A stretch of 64,000 bases of DNA, taken from contig JAZNGM010000027.1 in the NCBI GenBank assembly GCA_045576455.1, positions 23,163-87,162 of the forward strand. The letters are read 5' to 3'. Below are positions 52,648 through 60,745 of the stretch, one piece after another. The translations under genes and the position numbers were made by a program. Origin of the DNA: RGIG4034 sp045576455. GTDB taxonomy: Bacteria > Bacillota > Clostridia > Lachnospirales > Lachnospiraceae. The notes beneath the pieces are model-generated. The model ran no database searches. It saw nothing but the letters and a program-made list of their open reading frames with translations, and was not told where the DNA came from. Every line of letters starts with the position of its first letter. Within the stretch, counting starts at the first letter, position 1.

Positions 52648-53326
52648 AGTTTCCTCCGTTTATCGTATTAATCAATTGTTGTCCACGCATATCTTTATCA
52701 ATTACAAAAATGATGCCGTCATTAATTACATATAGCTTGTTGCATAATGATAATTCAGCCTCTTCATGTGTGGTCATTATAATTGTGCCCCCATCATTAA
52801 GATATGTTTCCATAAATTGTTTGATGTTATCCCGGCATATTAAATCAAGCGAGCTGCTCGGCTCGTCCAGAATGAGTATTTTCGGGTCATTAAGAAGCGT
52901 ACTTGCTATGCTGACTCTTTTTTTCTGTCCACCGGATAGTTTGCTTATTTTTGTATGAAGTATATCATTAATGTCGAGTGAGCTAAAAAGAGGAGAGTTG
53001 AGTTTTTCCATTAAATCCTTCTGTTTACTATCATACCAAAATAAAAGATTATCCTTAGCCGTAAGCTCAGGTATTAACGGATTTTCCTGCGGTACATAAC
53101 CTATATCTTTATATTGTCTTTTGTAGGGCAATAATTCTTGTCCATTAAGAAGAATTTTCCCGCTGTCCGGTTTTAAGCATCCGGTAAGAATGGACAGGAA
53201 TGTTGATTTACCGCATCCGTTTTTTCCCAGAATGCCGATACAATCCCCTTTATTAACCGTTAACTCTATTTTTTTCAGTACACTTTTTTTACTGTATGAA
53301 AATGATATGTCAAGCGCCTGTAACAT
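52640..53326 (-). CDS. ABC transporter ATP-binding protein
   Basis: 228 residues from ATG at 53326; the GGAGG just upstream is the ribosome site and itself contains a competing ATG at 53338. Walker A GKNGCGKS is at 34-41, the signature LSGGQKKR and Walker B ILILDEPSSSLD are intact, and a switch His lies in TTHEEAE. It energises the two permeases encoded downstream. No recognisable promoter is seen in the 144-base AT-rich gap shared with spoIVA. Confidence 0.93.
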   Translation of the reverse strand: MLQALDISFSYSKKSVLKKIELTVNKGDCIGILGKNGCGKSTFLSILTGCLKPDSGKILLNGQELLPYKRQYKDIGYVPQENPLIPELTAKDNLLFWYDSKQKDLMEKLNSPLFSSLDINDILHTKISKLSGGQKKRVSIASTLLNDPKILILDEPSSSLDLICRDNIKQFMETYLNDGGTIIMTTHEEAELSLCNKLYVINDGIIFVIDKDMRGQQLINTINGGNYE

Positions 53327-53395
53327 AAATTCCTCCATGTAAATAATTAAAATAATAATAACATAATATTATTTTAATTCATAGATGAACTTATT

Positions 53396-53425
53396 GGAAT
53401 GATTTATTGTATTTAGCCATATATT
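53396..53425 (+). promoter_or_regulatory. possible SigE-type promoter of spoIVA
   Basis: GGAATGAT (53396-53403), 14-bp spacer and CATATATT (53418-53425) resemble mother-cell SigE boxes, as expected for spoIVA. The match is loose in AT-rich sequence. Confidence 0.4.
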
Positions 53426-53470
53426 AAACAAAAGTATTAAGAATAATAATAGGAGGGGGTTAAAGTAATT

Positions 53471-54970
53471 ATGGACACGAATAGCCATGAATTTAACCTT
53501 TATCAGGATATCAAAAAAAGAACAAACGGTGAGATATTTCTTGGTGTTGTCGGACCGGTAAGAACCGGAAAATCAACTTTTATTAAACGTTTTCTTGAAT
53601 TAATGGTTTTGCCTTATATGACAGAGGATTATGCCAAAGAAATAGTAAGGGATGAAATGCCGCAAAGTGCAGGCGGTAAAACAATTACGACAACGGAACC
53701 GAAATTTGTTCCGAAGGAAGCGGCTAAAGTAAGACTGAGTGAAGGCACGGAAGTATCATTAAGATTAATTGATTGTGTCGGTTATATGGTTGACGGGGCA
53801 TCCGGACACATGGAAGATGATGTGGAAAGGATGGTTAAAACTCCTTGGTATGATTATGATATACCTTTTACAAAAGCGGCAGAAATCGGTACGCGTAAAG
53901 TTATTACCGATCATTCCACCATCGGTATTGTGGTAATCACGGATGCTTCTTTTGGGGAATTAAAAAGGGAACAGTACATTAAAGCTGAAAATGAAATTAT
54001 AAATGAACTAAAAGCATTGGGAAAACCTTTTGTAATCATATTAAATAGTGCAAAACCATATTCTGAAGACACAATAAAGCTTGCCAAGAATATCGGTGAA
54101 CAATACAATGCAAGTTGCATACCGGTAAATTGTGAACAAATGAAAAAAGATGATGTAATGCGCATCTTAGAAGAAGCACTTTATGAATTCCCGTTATCGG
54201 TTATAGAATTCTATTTACCTAAATGGGTTGAAATGCTAAATACAGAACATCCTATGAAAAAAGATATTATTGAAATTATTAAAAACAATATGATGTCATT
54301 CAATAAAATCAGGGATATATTTAATAATCATAATAATATGGATATAACAACAAATGACAGTAGTTATATTAAGAAATGTAAGCTTATGGAAGTCGACTTG
54401 TCAGACGGAAGCATTAAATATGATATTTCCGTTGATGAACAATATTATTATGAGATGATCAGTGAACTTGTGGGAGAAAGTATTACAAGCGAATATCAGA
54501 TGCTCGAATTATTAAAACGTCTTGCAGAAAAGAAGAAAGAATATGATAAAGTCGACGGTGCAATTGAAGCGGTCAGAAGAAAAGGATATGGTGTTGTTTT
54601 GCCTGAGAGGGATGAAATAATTCTTGATCAACCGGAAGTGATTAAACATGGTAATAAATTTGGCGTCAAAATTAAAGCCGAATGTCCGTCCATACATATG
54701 ATCCGTGCTAATATTGAAACAGAAATTGCTCCGATTGTCGGAACCAAAGAACAGGCAGATGATTTAATACGTTATATCGTTGATGAAAGAAATAATAACG
54801 GAGGTATATGGGATACTAATATTTTCGGAAAAACGGTAGAACAATTAGTCAATGACGGAATAACGACAAAGGTTTCGTTATTAAATGAAGAATGCCAGTT
54901 AAAATTAATAGATACCATGCAGAAGGTAGTAAACGATAATAATGGCGGCATGGTATGCATTATTATATAA
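53471..54970 (+). CDS. spoIVA: stage IV sporulation protein A (spore coat ATPase)
   Basis: 499 residues, full length. The ATP-binding P-loop GPVRTGKST is at 28-36 in the typical context GEIFLGVVGPVRTGKSTFIKR. The C-terminal MVCIII end, needed for binding the forespore in Bacillus, is conserved in style. SpoIVA hydrolyses ATP to polymerise into the basement layer of the spore coat. AGGAGGGGG lies 9 bases before ATG. Its presence argues that the organism is or was a spore former. It is followed by a terminator. Confidence 0.97.
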   Translation: MDTNSHEFNLYQDIKKRTNGEIFLGVVGPVRTGKSTFIKRFLELMVLPYMTEDYAKEIVRDEMPQSAGGKTITTTEPKFVPKEAAKVRLSEGTEVSLRLIDCVGYMVDGASGHMEDDVERMVKTPWYDYDIPFTKAAEIGTRKVITDHSTIGIVVITDASFGELKREQYIKAENEIINELKALGKPFVIILNSAKPYSEDTIKLAKNIGEQYNASCIPVNCEQMKKDDVMRILEEALYEFPLSVIEFYLPKWVEMLNTEHPMKKDIIEIIKNNMMSFNKIRDIFNNHNNMDITTNDSSYIKKCKLMEVDLSDGSIKYDISVDEQYYYEMISELVGESITSEYQMLELLKRLAEKKKEYDKVDGAIEAVRRKGYGVVLPERDEIILDQPEVIKHGNKFGVKIKAECPSIHMIRANIETEIAPIVGTKEQADDLIRYIVDERNNNGGIWDTNIFGKTVEQLVNDGITTKVSLLNEECQLKLIDTMQKVVNDNNGGMVCIII

Positions 54971-54991
54971 AACATAATTAAATGCAGGAAT

Positions 54992-55023
54992 AAGACACCG
55001 GATTTTGCCGGTGTCTTTATTTC
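54992..55023 (+). terminator. Rho-independent terminator after spoIVA
   Basis: A 10-bp perfect GC-rich stem (54992-55001 with 55008-55017), loop ATTTTG, then TATTTCTT. Confidence 0.85.
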
Positions 55024-55038
55024 TTAATAGAAAATTAA

Positions 55039-55067
55039 TTGTAAAAGTATGCTTTATAAAGTATTAT
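55039..55067 (+). promoter_or_regulatory. SigA-type promoter of the purine nucleoside phosphorylase operon
   Basis: TTGTAA (55039-55044), 17-bp spacer, TATTAT (55062-55067), 40 bases before the start codon. Confidence 0.5.
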
Positions 55068-55107
55068 ATTTATTATATATAATTTATATATGAAAGGGGT
55101 TATTATT

Positions 55108-55935
55108 ATGGAAAATAAGGTATATGATAAATTATTACGTTGTCTTAAAAGTGTAAGAACTAAAACGGATTTTGTTCCTGAAATTGCAGTAGTTCTTGGT
55201 TCGGGGCTTGGTGATTACGCAAAAGAGATTAAAGTGGAATGTGAAGTTCCTTATGGGGAAATAGAAGATTTTCCAACCTCCACCGTGCAGGGACATGATG
55301 GAAGATTTATATTTGGTTATATAGATAATATACCGGTGGTTTGTATGAAAGGAAGGGTTCATTATTATGAAGGCTATGATATTAGCGATGTTGTTCTTCC
55401 TACAAGATTAATGTATATGTTGGGTGCCAAGACCTTGTTCTTAACAAATGCAGCTGGCGGAATTGATGATAAGTTCAGCCCGGCTGATTTTATGCTTATA
55501 ACAGACCATATAGCCAGCTTTGCACCGAATCCGTTAATCGGTCCAAATGTAGATGCACTGGGTACACGTTTCCCGGATATGACGAATATATATGATGAAA
55601 ACTTAAATGATATTATCAGAAAAGCAGCTAACGATAATGATATTAAACTTAAGGAAGGCGTATATGTATACCTTACAGGACCAAGTTATGAAACACCTGC
55701 AGAGATTAGGATGCTTCGTGCTTTAGGCGCAAGTGCGGTAGGCATGAGTACCGTAGTAGAAGCTATTGCAGCAAAGCATTGCGGAATGAAAGTATGCGGA
55801 ATTTCCTGTATTTGCAATATGGCTGCCGGTATGTCACACAATAAGCTGTCCCACAAAGAGGTGCAGGAAGCGGCGGATATTGCAGCTCCTAAGTTTAAAA
55901 AGCTTTTAACTGAATCGATTATACGAATGAGATAA
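55108..55935 (+). CDS. punA: purine-nucleoside phosphorylase
   Basis: 275 residues from ATG at 55108, 7 bases after GAAAGGGGT; an ATG at 55090 is in frame but overlaps that site. Trimeric PNP signatures: VLGSGLGDYA (phosphate loop), GRVHYYEGYD, TNAAGGI, and GPSYETPAEIRMLRALGASAVGMST. It splits purine nucleosides with phosphate into base and ribose 1-phosphate. It heads an operon with an amidohydrolase 12 bases downstream that may deaminate nucleosides first. Confidence 0.95.
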   Translation: MENKVYDKLLRCLKSVRTKTDFVPEIAVVLGSGLGDYAKEIKVECEVPYGEIEDFPTSTVQGHDGRFIFGYIDNIPVVCMKGRVHYYEGYDISDVVLPTRLMYMLGAKTLFLTNAAGGIDDKFSPADFMLITDHIASFAPNPLIGPNVDALGTRFPDMTNIYDENLNDIIRKAANDNDIKLKEGVYVYLTGPSYETPAEIRMLRALGASAVGMSTVVEAIAAKHCGMKVCGISCICNMAAGMSHNKLSHKEVQEAADIAAPKFKKLLTESIIRMR

Positions 55936-55947
55936 GAGGACCCAAGA

Positions 55948-57222
55948 ATGAATATCCGTTTATATAATGCGCGTTTACTTAAGATGGATGACAATAAAAT
56001 TACGGAAGGCTGTGTCCATATAAAAGACGACAGAATTACTTTTATAGGTGACGAAACTTCTGTATATTCAGAAAATGTATGGGATATAGAAATTGATTGT
56101 AACAAAAATTTGTTGATGCCCGGTTTCCGTAATGCCCATACACATTCTCCCATGTCAGGTTTAAGATCTTTAGCGGATGATATGCCGCTTTTTGACTGGC
56201 TTAATAATAAAATTTTTCCGTTTGAAAGTAAGATGACGGAAGAAGATATGAAATGGTTTACTAAGCTTTCCATACTGGAATATGTATCATCGGGGATTAC
56301 GGAAATCTTTGATATGTATTTTGCCGTTCATGGTGTAAGGGAAGCTTGTGAAGAATATGGTTTTCCGTTAGTAATGTGCGGTGCCGTCAATGATTTTGTA
56401 CAGTCAGCATCTCAAATGGAAGAATTATATAAGAAATATAATTATAAAAATGGGATGGTACAATACCGCTTTGGTTTTCATGCTGTTTATACGACCAAAG
56501 ACAAAATCTTATATGAAATTGCCGAGTTGGCAAAACATTATAAAGAACCCGTGTATGCGCATCTTTCCGAAACAGAAAATGAAGTGTCGGAATGTATAAA
56601 GGATAGAGGGTTATCCCCTATAGCTTTTCTTGATAAAATAGGAATGTTTGAATATGGTGGGGGAGGTTTTCATTTAGTACATCTTACGGATGAAGATATA
56701 CGGATTGTTAAGGACAGAAATCTTTCAATAATCACCTGCCCATCCTCTAATCTTAAGCTTGCAAGCGGAATTGCACCAATATATAAATATGTAAATGAAG
56801 GGTGTAATGTTGCCATAGGTACTGATGGGCCGGCAAGCAATAATTGTTTGAATATGTTTAAGGAAATGTTTTTGACCGCTACATTATCCAAAGCACTTTC
56901 TAAAGATGCAACGGTTTTGCCGGCTTTTGATGTTCTTAAAATGGCTACAATAAATGCATCTAAGGCATTAAACAATAATAATGATTACACATTAAAAGCA
57001 GGAAATTATGCAGATATTGTTATGATTGACCTTCATAAGCCGAATATGCAACCAATAAATGATATTGTAAGTAATATTGTTTACAGTGCGGGTAAAGAAA
57101 ATGTTTTGATGACAATGGTAAGAGGTAAGATATTATTTAAAGATGGTATCTTTTATGTAAATGACAGACCGGAAGATGTTTATGCTATATGTAATGATAT
57201 AGCAATGCGTATTAAACAATAA
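55948..57222 (+). CDS. amidohydrolase, MtaD/SsnA-like (nucleoside deaminase candidate)
   Basis: 424 residues. Metal ligands appear in NAHTHSPM, HAHLSETE, the HLVHLT segment and GTDGPASNN, the order seen in the ATZ/TRZ group that includes 5-methylthioadenosine/S-adenosylhomocysteine deaminases and guanine deaminases. The fold spans the whole protein. Direct linkage to purine nucleoside phosphorylase favours a purine nucleoside deaminase role (adenosine-type to inosine-type), but substrate specificity cannot be read from the motifs alone. Confidence 0.85.
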   Translation: MNIRLYNARLLKMDDNKITEGCVHIKDDRITFIGDETSVYSENVWDIEIDCNKNLLMPGFRNAHTHSPMSGLRSLADDMPLFDWLNNKIFPFESKMTEEDMKWFTKLSILEYVSSGITEIFDMYFAVHGVREACEEYGFPLVMCGAVNDFVQSASQMEELYKKYNYKNGMVQYRFGFHAVYTTKDKILYEIAELAKHYKEPVYAHLSETENEVSECIKDRGLSPIAFLDKIGMFEYGGGGFHLVHLTDEDIRIVKDRNLSIITCPSSNLKLASGIAPIYKYVNEGCNVAIGTDGPASNNCLNMFKEMFLTATLSKALSKDATVLPAFDVLKMATINASKALNNNNDYTLKAGNYADIVMIDLHKPNMQPINDIVSNIVYSAGKENVLMTMVRGKILFKDGIFYVNDRPEDVYAICNDIAMRIKQ

Positions 57223-57235
57223 ACGAGGATATGAT

Positions 57236-58909
57236 ATGGAAACAGAATTAATTGCACTAATTATAGCAATAGGAGCTTTTATAGCTTTTTTCTTTGTTAA
57301 AGGAATCATTGATGAGAAACGTAAAGAGAAGGATTATATACTAAAACTTAAGTTTAATTTCGGAAAATATCCTGAAAGGGAGTATACGAATGAACAGTTT
57401 TCGGGGATATCCGGCTATGATCGGAAAAATAGAACGGATAATCATATTGACAATATTACATGGGATGATTTAGATATGGATTCCGTATTTATGAGTATGA
57501 ATAATACTCATTCTTCGGCGGGCGAGGAATATTTGTATTACAGACTCCGTAATCCTAAACTTACCGATGAAACCACACGGCGGGATGAAGAATTAATTGA
57601 TTATTTTTATAATAATAAAGATGACAGTATAAACTTACAGAAGGCATTCCATAAAATGGGAAAAACCGGTAAGTATTCTTTGTATGACTATTTAAATTAT
57701 CTTGATAATGTAGAAAATACCGGAAATATAAAACATATTATTTGTAATTTGCTTTATCTGATAAGTGCAGCGCTTGTGTTTGTTAATCCTTTTGCCGGTA
57801 TTGTATGTATCATATCCGTTATGTGTTACAACATGATCGCTTATTCAAAAGCTAAGAGCGAGATTGAACCGTATTTTATAAGCATTAAATACGTTATGCG
57901 TTTATTGGACGGCATAAATAAAGTTGCAGATACTAATGTTCCTGTTATTAAAGATAACATAGACATCATGAAAGAAAAAAGAAAGGTCTTTCATGGCCTT
58001 AAGAAAAAAGCGCTGTTTTTAAGTATGGATGCTTCTGATTTTAATCTTCTTTCCATGATATATATTTATATTAAAATGCTGTTTCATGTAGACTTAATTA
58101 TTTTTAATTCTATCTTAAAAAATATTAAAAAGCATACGGCAGAAATTAATGATATTGTTACGGAACTTGGTTATATTGAATCTTCAATAGCGGTAGCTTC
58201 ATACAGAAAATATGTTAATGATTTTTGTGTTCCTGAATATACAGATACTTTGTATATGAAAGCAGAGGAAATGTATCATCCTTTGATTTCAAATCCTGTA
58301 AAAAACAGTTTTGAAACAAATAACGGGGTATTGGTAACAGGCTCTAATGCGTCCGGTAAATCAACATTTTTAAAAACGATAGCCATAAACGCTATTCTTG
58401 CGCAAACCATTAATACCTGTCTTGCCGAAAAATTTATAACCAATCATTACAGGATATATTCTTCCATGGCTTTGCGTGATAATCTTGGAAGCGGAGAGAG
58501 TTATTATATCGTTGAAATTAAGTCATTAAAGAGAATACTCGATGCTGTTAATAAAGATGTTTCACCGGTATTATGCTTTGTGGATGAAGTTTTAAGGGGA
58601 ACCAATACGGTTGAAAGGATTGCAGCTTCAACTCAAATTTTGAAGAGTCTTTGTAACGCTAATACCAAGTGTTTTGCAGCAACACATGATATTGAGTTAA
58701 CCCATTTATTAGAGAAGTATTATGATAATTATCATTTTGAAGAAGAAGTGATAGATAATGATATTGTATTTAATTATAAAGTTTTAAACGGACGTGCCAC
58801 ATCGCGTAATGCAATTAAGCTATTAAAAATAATAGGATATGAGAATAGCATTATCGATGAAGCTAATAATATGGCAGTTCACTTTGTTGAGAAGGGAGTT
58901 TGGGAATGA
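57236..58909 (+). CDS. membrane-anchored MutS-like ATPase
   Basis: 557 residues. Only the MutS core helical and ATPase parts are present: Walker A GSNASGKS at 369-376 and Walker B FVDEVLRGTN (D450, E451), with the family segment STQILKSL. There is no mismatch-recognition domain I and no MutS2-type Smr domain. Hydrophobic helices at about 4-21 and 165-200 suggest membrane attachment, unlike MutS or MutS2. The function is therefore uncertain; such small MutS-like proteins occur in Firmicutes. It overlaps rnhA by 3 bases. Confidence 0.8.
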   Translation: METELIALIIAIGAFIAFFFVKGIIDEKRKEKDYILKLKFNFGKYPEREYTNEQFSGISGYDRKNRTDNHIDNITWDDLDMDSVFMSMNNTHSSAGEEYLYYRLRNPKLTDETTRRDEELIDYFYNNKDDSINLQKAFHKMGKTGKYSLYDYLNYLDNVENTGNIKHIICNLLYLISAALVFVNPFAGIVCIISVMCYNMIAYSKAKSEIEPYFISIKYVMRLLDGINKVADTNVPVIKDNIDIMKEKRKVFHGLKKKALFLSMDASDFNLLSMIYIYIKMLFHVDLIIFNSILKNIKKHTAEINDIVTELGYIESSIAVASYRKYVNDFCVPEYTDTLYMKAEEMYHPLISNPVKNSFETNNGVLVTGSNASGKSTFLKTIAINAILAQTINTCLAEKFITNHYRIYSSMALRDNLGSGESYYIVEIKSLKRILDAVNKDVSPVLCFVDEVLRGTNTVERIAASTQILKSLCNANTKCFAATHDIELTHLLEKYYDNYHFEEEVIDNDIVFNYKVLNGRATSRNAIKLLKIIGYENSIIDEANNMAVHFVEKGVWE

Positions 58910-59388
58910 AAGTAACGCTTTATTCCGATGGTTCGGCCAGAGGGAATCCGGATGGACCGGGAGGCTACGGAACTATTTTGCGTTTCATTGATGCAAAAGG
59001 TACAATTCACGAAAGGGAATATAGTGCGGGATACAAAAAAACAACTAATAACCGGATGGAACTTATGGGAGTTATTGTTGGACTTGAAGCCTTAACTAAA
59101 TCTTGTGAAGTTGACGTTATTTCTGACTCCAAATATGTAACGGATGCATTTAACCAGCATTGGATTGATACATGGCTAAAAAAAGGATGGAAGACAGCCG
59201 GCAATAAGCCTGTTAAAAATATCGATTTATGGAAACGTTTATTAAGTGCGGCTGAAAAACACAATCTGAATTTTATATGGGTGAAAGGTCATGTGGGACA
59301 TCCCGAAAACGAAAGATGCGATAAACTTGCAACACAGGCTGCAGATGGGACAAACCTTCTTGACGATGTAATTAATGAAATGATATGA
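58906..59388 (+). CDS. rnhA: ribonuclease HI
   Basis: 160 residues from ATG at 58906, whose ATGA overlaps the MutS-like stop; GAAGGGAG is the ribosome site and a TTG at 58900 is rejected. Catalytic residues D8 (YSDGSARGNPDG), E52 (NRMELMG), D74 (ISDSKYV) and D139, with H129 (VKGHVGH), are all present, so the enzyme should be active. It removes RNA from RNA-DNA hybrids and complements RNase HII encoded at 26.8 kb. Confidence 0.96.
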   Translation: MKVTLYSDGSARGNPDGPGGYGTILRFIDAKGTIHEREYSAGYKKTTNNRMELMGVIVGLEALTKSCEVDVISDSKYVTDAFNQHWIDTWLKKGWKTAGNKPVKNIDLWKRLLSAAEKHNLNFIWVKGHVGHPENERCDKLATQAADGTNLLDDVINEMI

Positions 59389-59431
59389 TACAAAATATGA
59401 ATAATAATCTTATGAAATGAGGATTTGAAAC

Positions 59432-59608
59432 ATGGACAACTTAATTAAATTTATTAATGCTTTTACGGAATATATTATATTGTTTTTAGTCTTTATTGTT
59501 GTCATTGCAATTGCAGTAACGATTGGGATTATTTTACGTAAAAGTAAAAATAAAAAAGCAGGTATAGATACTGATAATAAGGTGGCAGAAAAGTCCGATA
59601 CGGAATAG
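59432..59608 (+). CDS. 58-residue single-pass membrane protein
   Basis: This small frame has GAGG (59419-59422) nine bases before ATG. The product has a short amphipathic N-terminus, one hydrophobic helix (about 15-36) rich in Ile/Val, a basic RKSKNKKA stretch on the cytoplasmic side, and an acidic tail. No family is recognised. It lies in the gap between rnhA and the WYL gene with normal operon spacing, so it is likely real. Confidence 0.65.
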   Translation: MDNLIKFINAFTEYIILFLVFIVVIAIAVTIGIILRKSKNKKAGIDTDNKVAEKSDTE

Positions 59609-59626
59609 TCCGGGTAAGAAGGTAAA

Positions 59627-60616
59627 ATGGCTAAATCAGAAAACCAGAAGTTAAAACTACTATACATTTATAAAATCTTATGCGAAGAAACTGATGAAAA
59701 TCATTGTATATCGACCAAAGATTTAATTTCCCGGCTTGAACGTTATTCAATTAAAGCTGAAAGAAAAAGCATTTATACAGATATCCAGAGTCTCATAGAT
59801 TTCGGATATGCAATCGAGAAAAATAACCGGAAAACAGATGGTGGGTATTACCTTAAAAAACGTGATTTTGAAACGGCAGAGCTTAAACTTATGGCGGATG
59901 CCATATCGGCATCAAAGTTTATAACGAAGGAACAATCAAAAAAGCTGATTGATAAATTGGAAAAAATGGCATGCATTCATGATGCTAAGAAGATAAAACG
60001 TCAGGTCTTTGTTGCAAACCGTATAAAAACCTCCAATGAATCTGTTTTTGATAATGCGGATGTTATACATAATGCGATTGCATTAAATAAACAAATCTCT
60101 TTCCGGTATTTTGAATGGACTATTGATAAAAAAATGCAGTTTAGAAAAAACGGCGGAAGGTATGTGGTTAGTCCGTGGGCGGTAACCGTTAATGCGGAAA
60201 ATTATTATCTGATTGCATATGATGCTGAAAATGAAATGATTAAGCATTATCGTATCGACAAAATGAAAGACATCGAAGCCGTAGATGATAAACGTCAAGG
60301 TAAAGATTTCTTTGTTAGTTTCGACGTAGCGGATTATGCGAATAAGCAATTCGGAATGTTTTCCGGAGAAGAACAACCGGTTACGATACAGTTCCCTAAT
60401 CACTTAATAGGTGTTGTGTTGGATCGTTTTGGTACGCAGATTGTGACACGCCAAAGGGATGATGCCCATTTTTCAGTAAGAGCAAATCTTCAGGTTAGCC
60501 CCCAGCTGTTCGGTTGGCTTGCCGGAATGGGGAGTGACGTTAAGATACTGATGCCGGACTCAGTAAAAAACGAGTATAAAACTTATTTAATGAACATAAT
60601 AGAGAATAGTGATTAA
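59627..60616 (+). CDS. WYL-domain transcriptional regulator
   Basis: 329 residues. An N-terminal winged helix-turn-helix (about 10-80) is followed by a WYL domain (about 135-215) with SPWAVTVNAENYYLIAYD and a C-terminal WCX-type extension (about 230-320). WYL proteins sense nucleic acid or nucleotide ligands and control, among others, DNA-damage and defence genes. It ends the punA operon, so it may regulate nucleotide or nucleic acid metabolism, but no operator was identified. Confidence 0.9.
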   Translation: MAKSENQKLKLLYIYKILCEETDENHCISTKDLISRLERYSIKAERKSIYTDIQSLIDFGYAIEKNNRKTDGGYYLKKRDFETAELKLMADAISASKFITKEQSKKLIDKLEKMACIHDAKKIKRQVFVANRIKTSNESVFDNADVIHNAIALNKQISFRYFEWTIDKKMQFRKNGGRYVVSPWAVTVNAENYYLIAYDAENEMIKHYRIDKMKDIEAVDDKRQGKDFFVSFDVADYANKQFGMFSGEEQPVTIQFPNHLIGVVLDRFGTQIVTRQRDDAHFSVRANLQVSPQLFGWLAGMGSDVKILMPDSVKNEYKTYLMNIIENSD

Positions 60617-60650
60617 AAACAGATAATTAGAAATAATTATCTGTTTTTAA
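60616..60650 (+). terminator. Rho-independent terminator after the WYL gene
   Basis: A 14-bp perfect stem (60616-60629 with 60634-60647) closing a GAAA tetraloop, with a T5 run within and after the right arm. Confidence 0.85.
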
Positions 60651-60670
60651 TATTTATACACCGATTGGCA

Positions 60671-60699
60671 TTGACAACAAATGCTTGTTACAATATACT
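60671..60699 (+). promoter_or_regulatory. SigA-type promoter of nrdD-nrdG
   Basis: TTGACA (60671-60676, exact), 17-bp spacer, TATACT (60694-60699), 47 bases before nrdD. Confidence 0.8.
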
Positions 60700-60707
60700 A
60701 AATTATG

Positions 60708-60723
60708 TACTATATATAGTGGT
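60708..60723 (+). promoter_or_regulatory. candidate NrdR box
   Basis: TACTATATATAGTGGT contains the palindrome ACTATATATAGT, close to the NrdR consensus with ACAC/GTGT ends and an AT-rich centre. It lies just downstream of the -10 box, a repressing position. A weaker second half-match overlaps the -10 region about 20 bp upstream; the usual pair spacing is about 31 bp, so the pairing is uncertain. Confidence 0.5.
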
Positions 60724-60745
60724 ATGATTGTTTTGGAGGAGAGAG

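Noticed and set aside
41045..53470. Mobile element carrying the 12-kb block
   Set aside because: No transposase, integrase, terminal repeat or tRNA-linked site was seen; insertion is inferred only from gene order.
54971..55107. Purine or guanine riboswitch before punA
   Set aside because: After the promoter only about 35 bases remain before the start codon, too short for a purine aptamer.
55686..56273. 195-codon antisense open frame across the punA-amidohydrolase junction
   Set aside because: It lies opposite two well-supported genes, has no ribosome site and no recognisable product.
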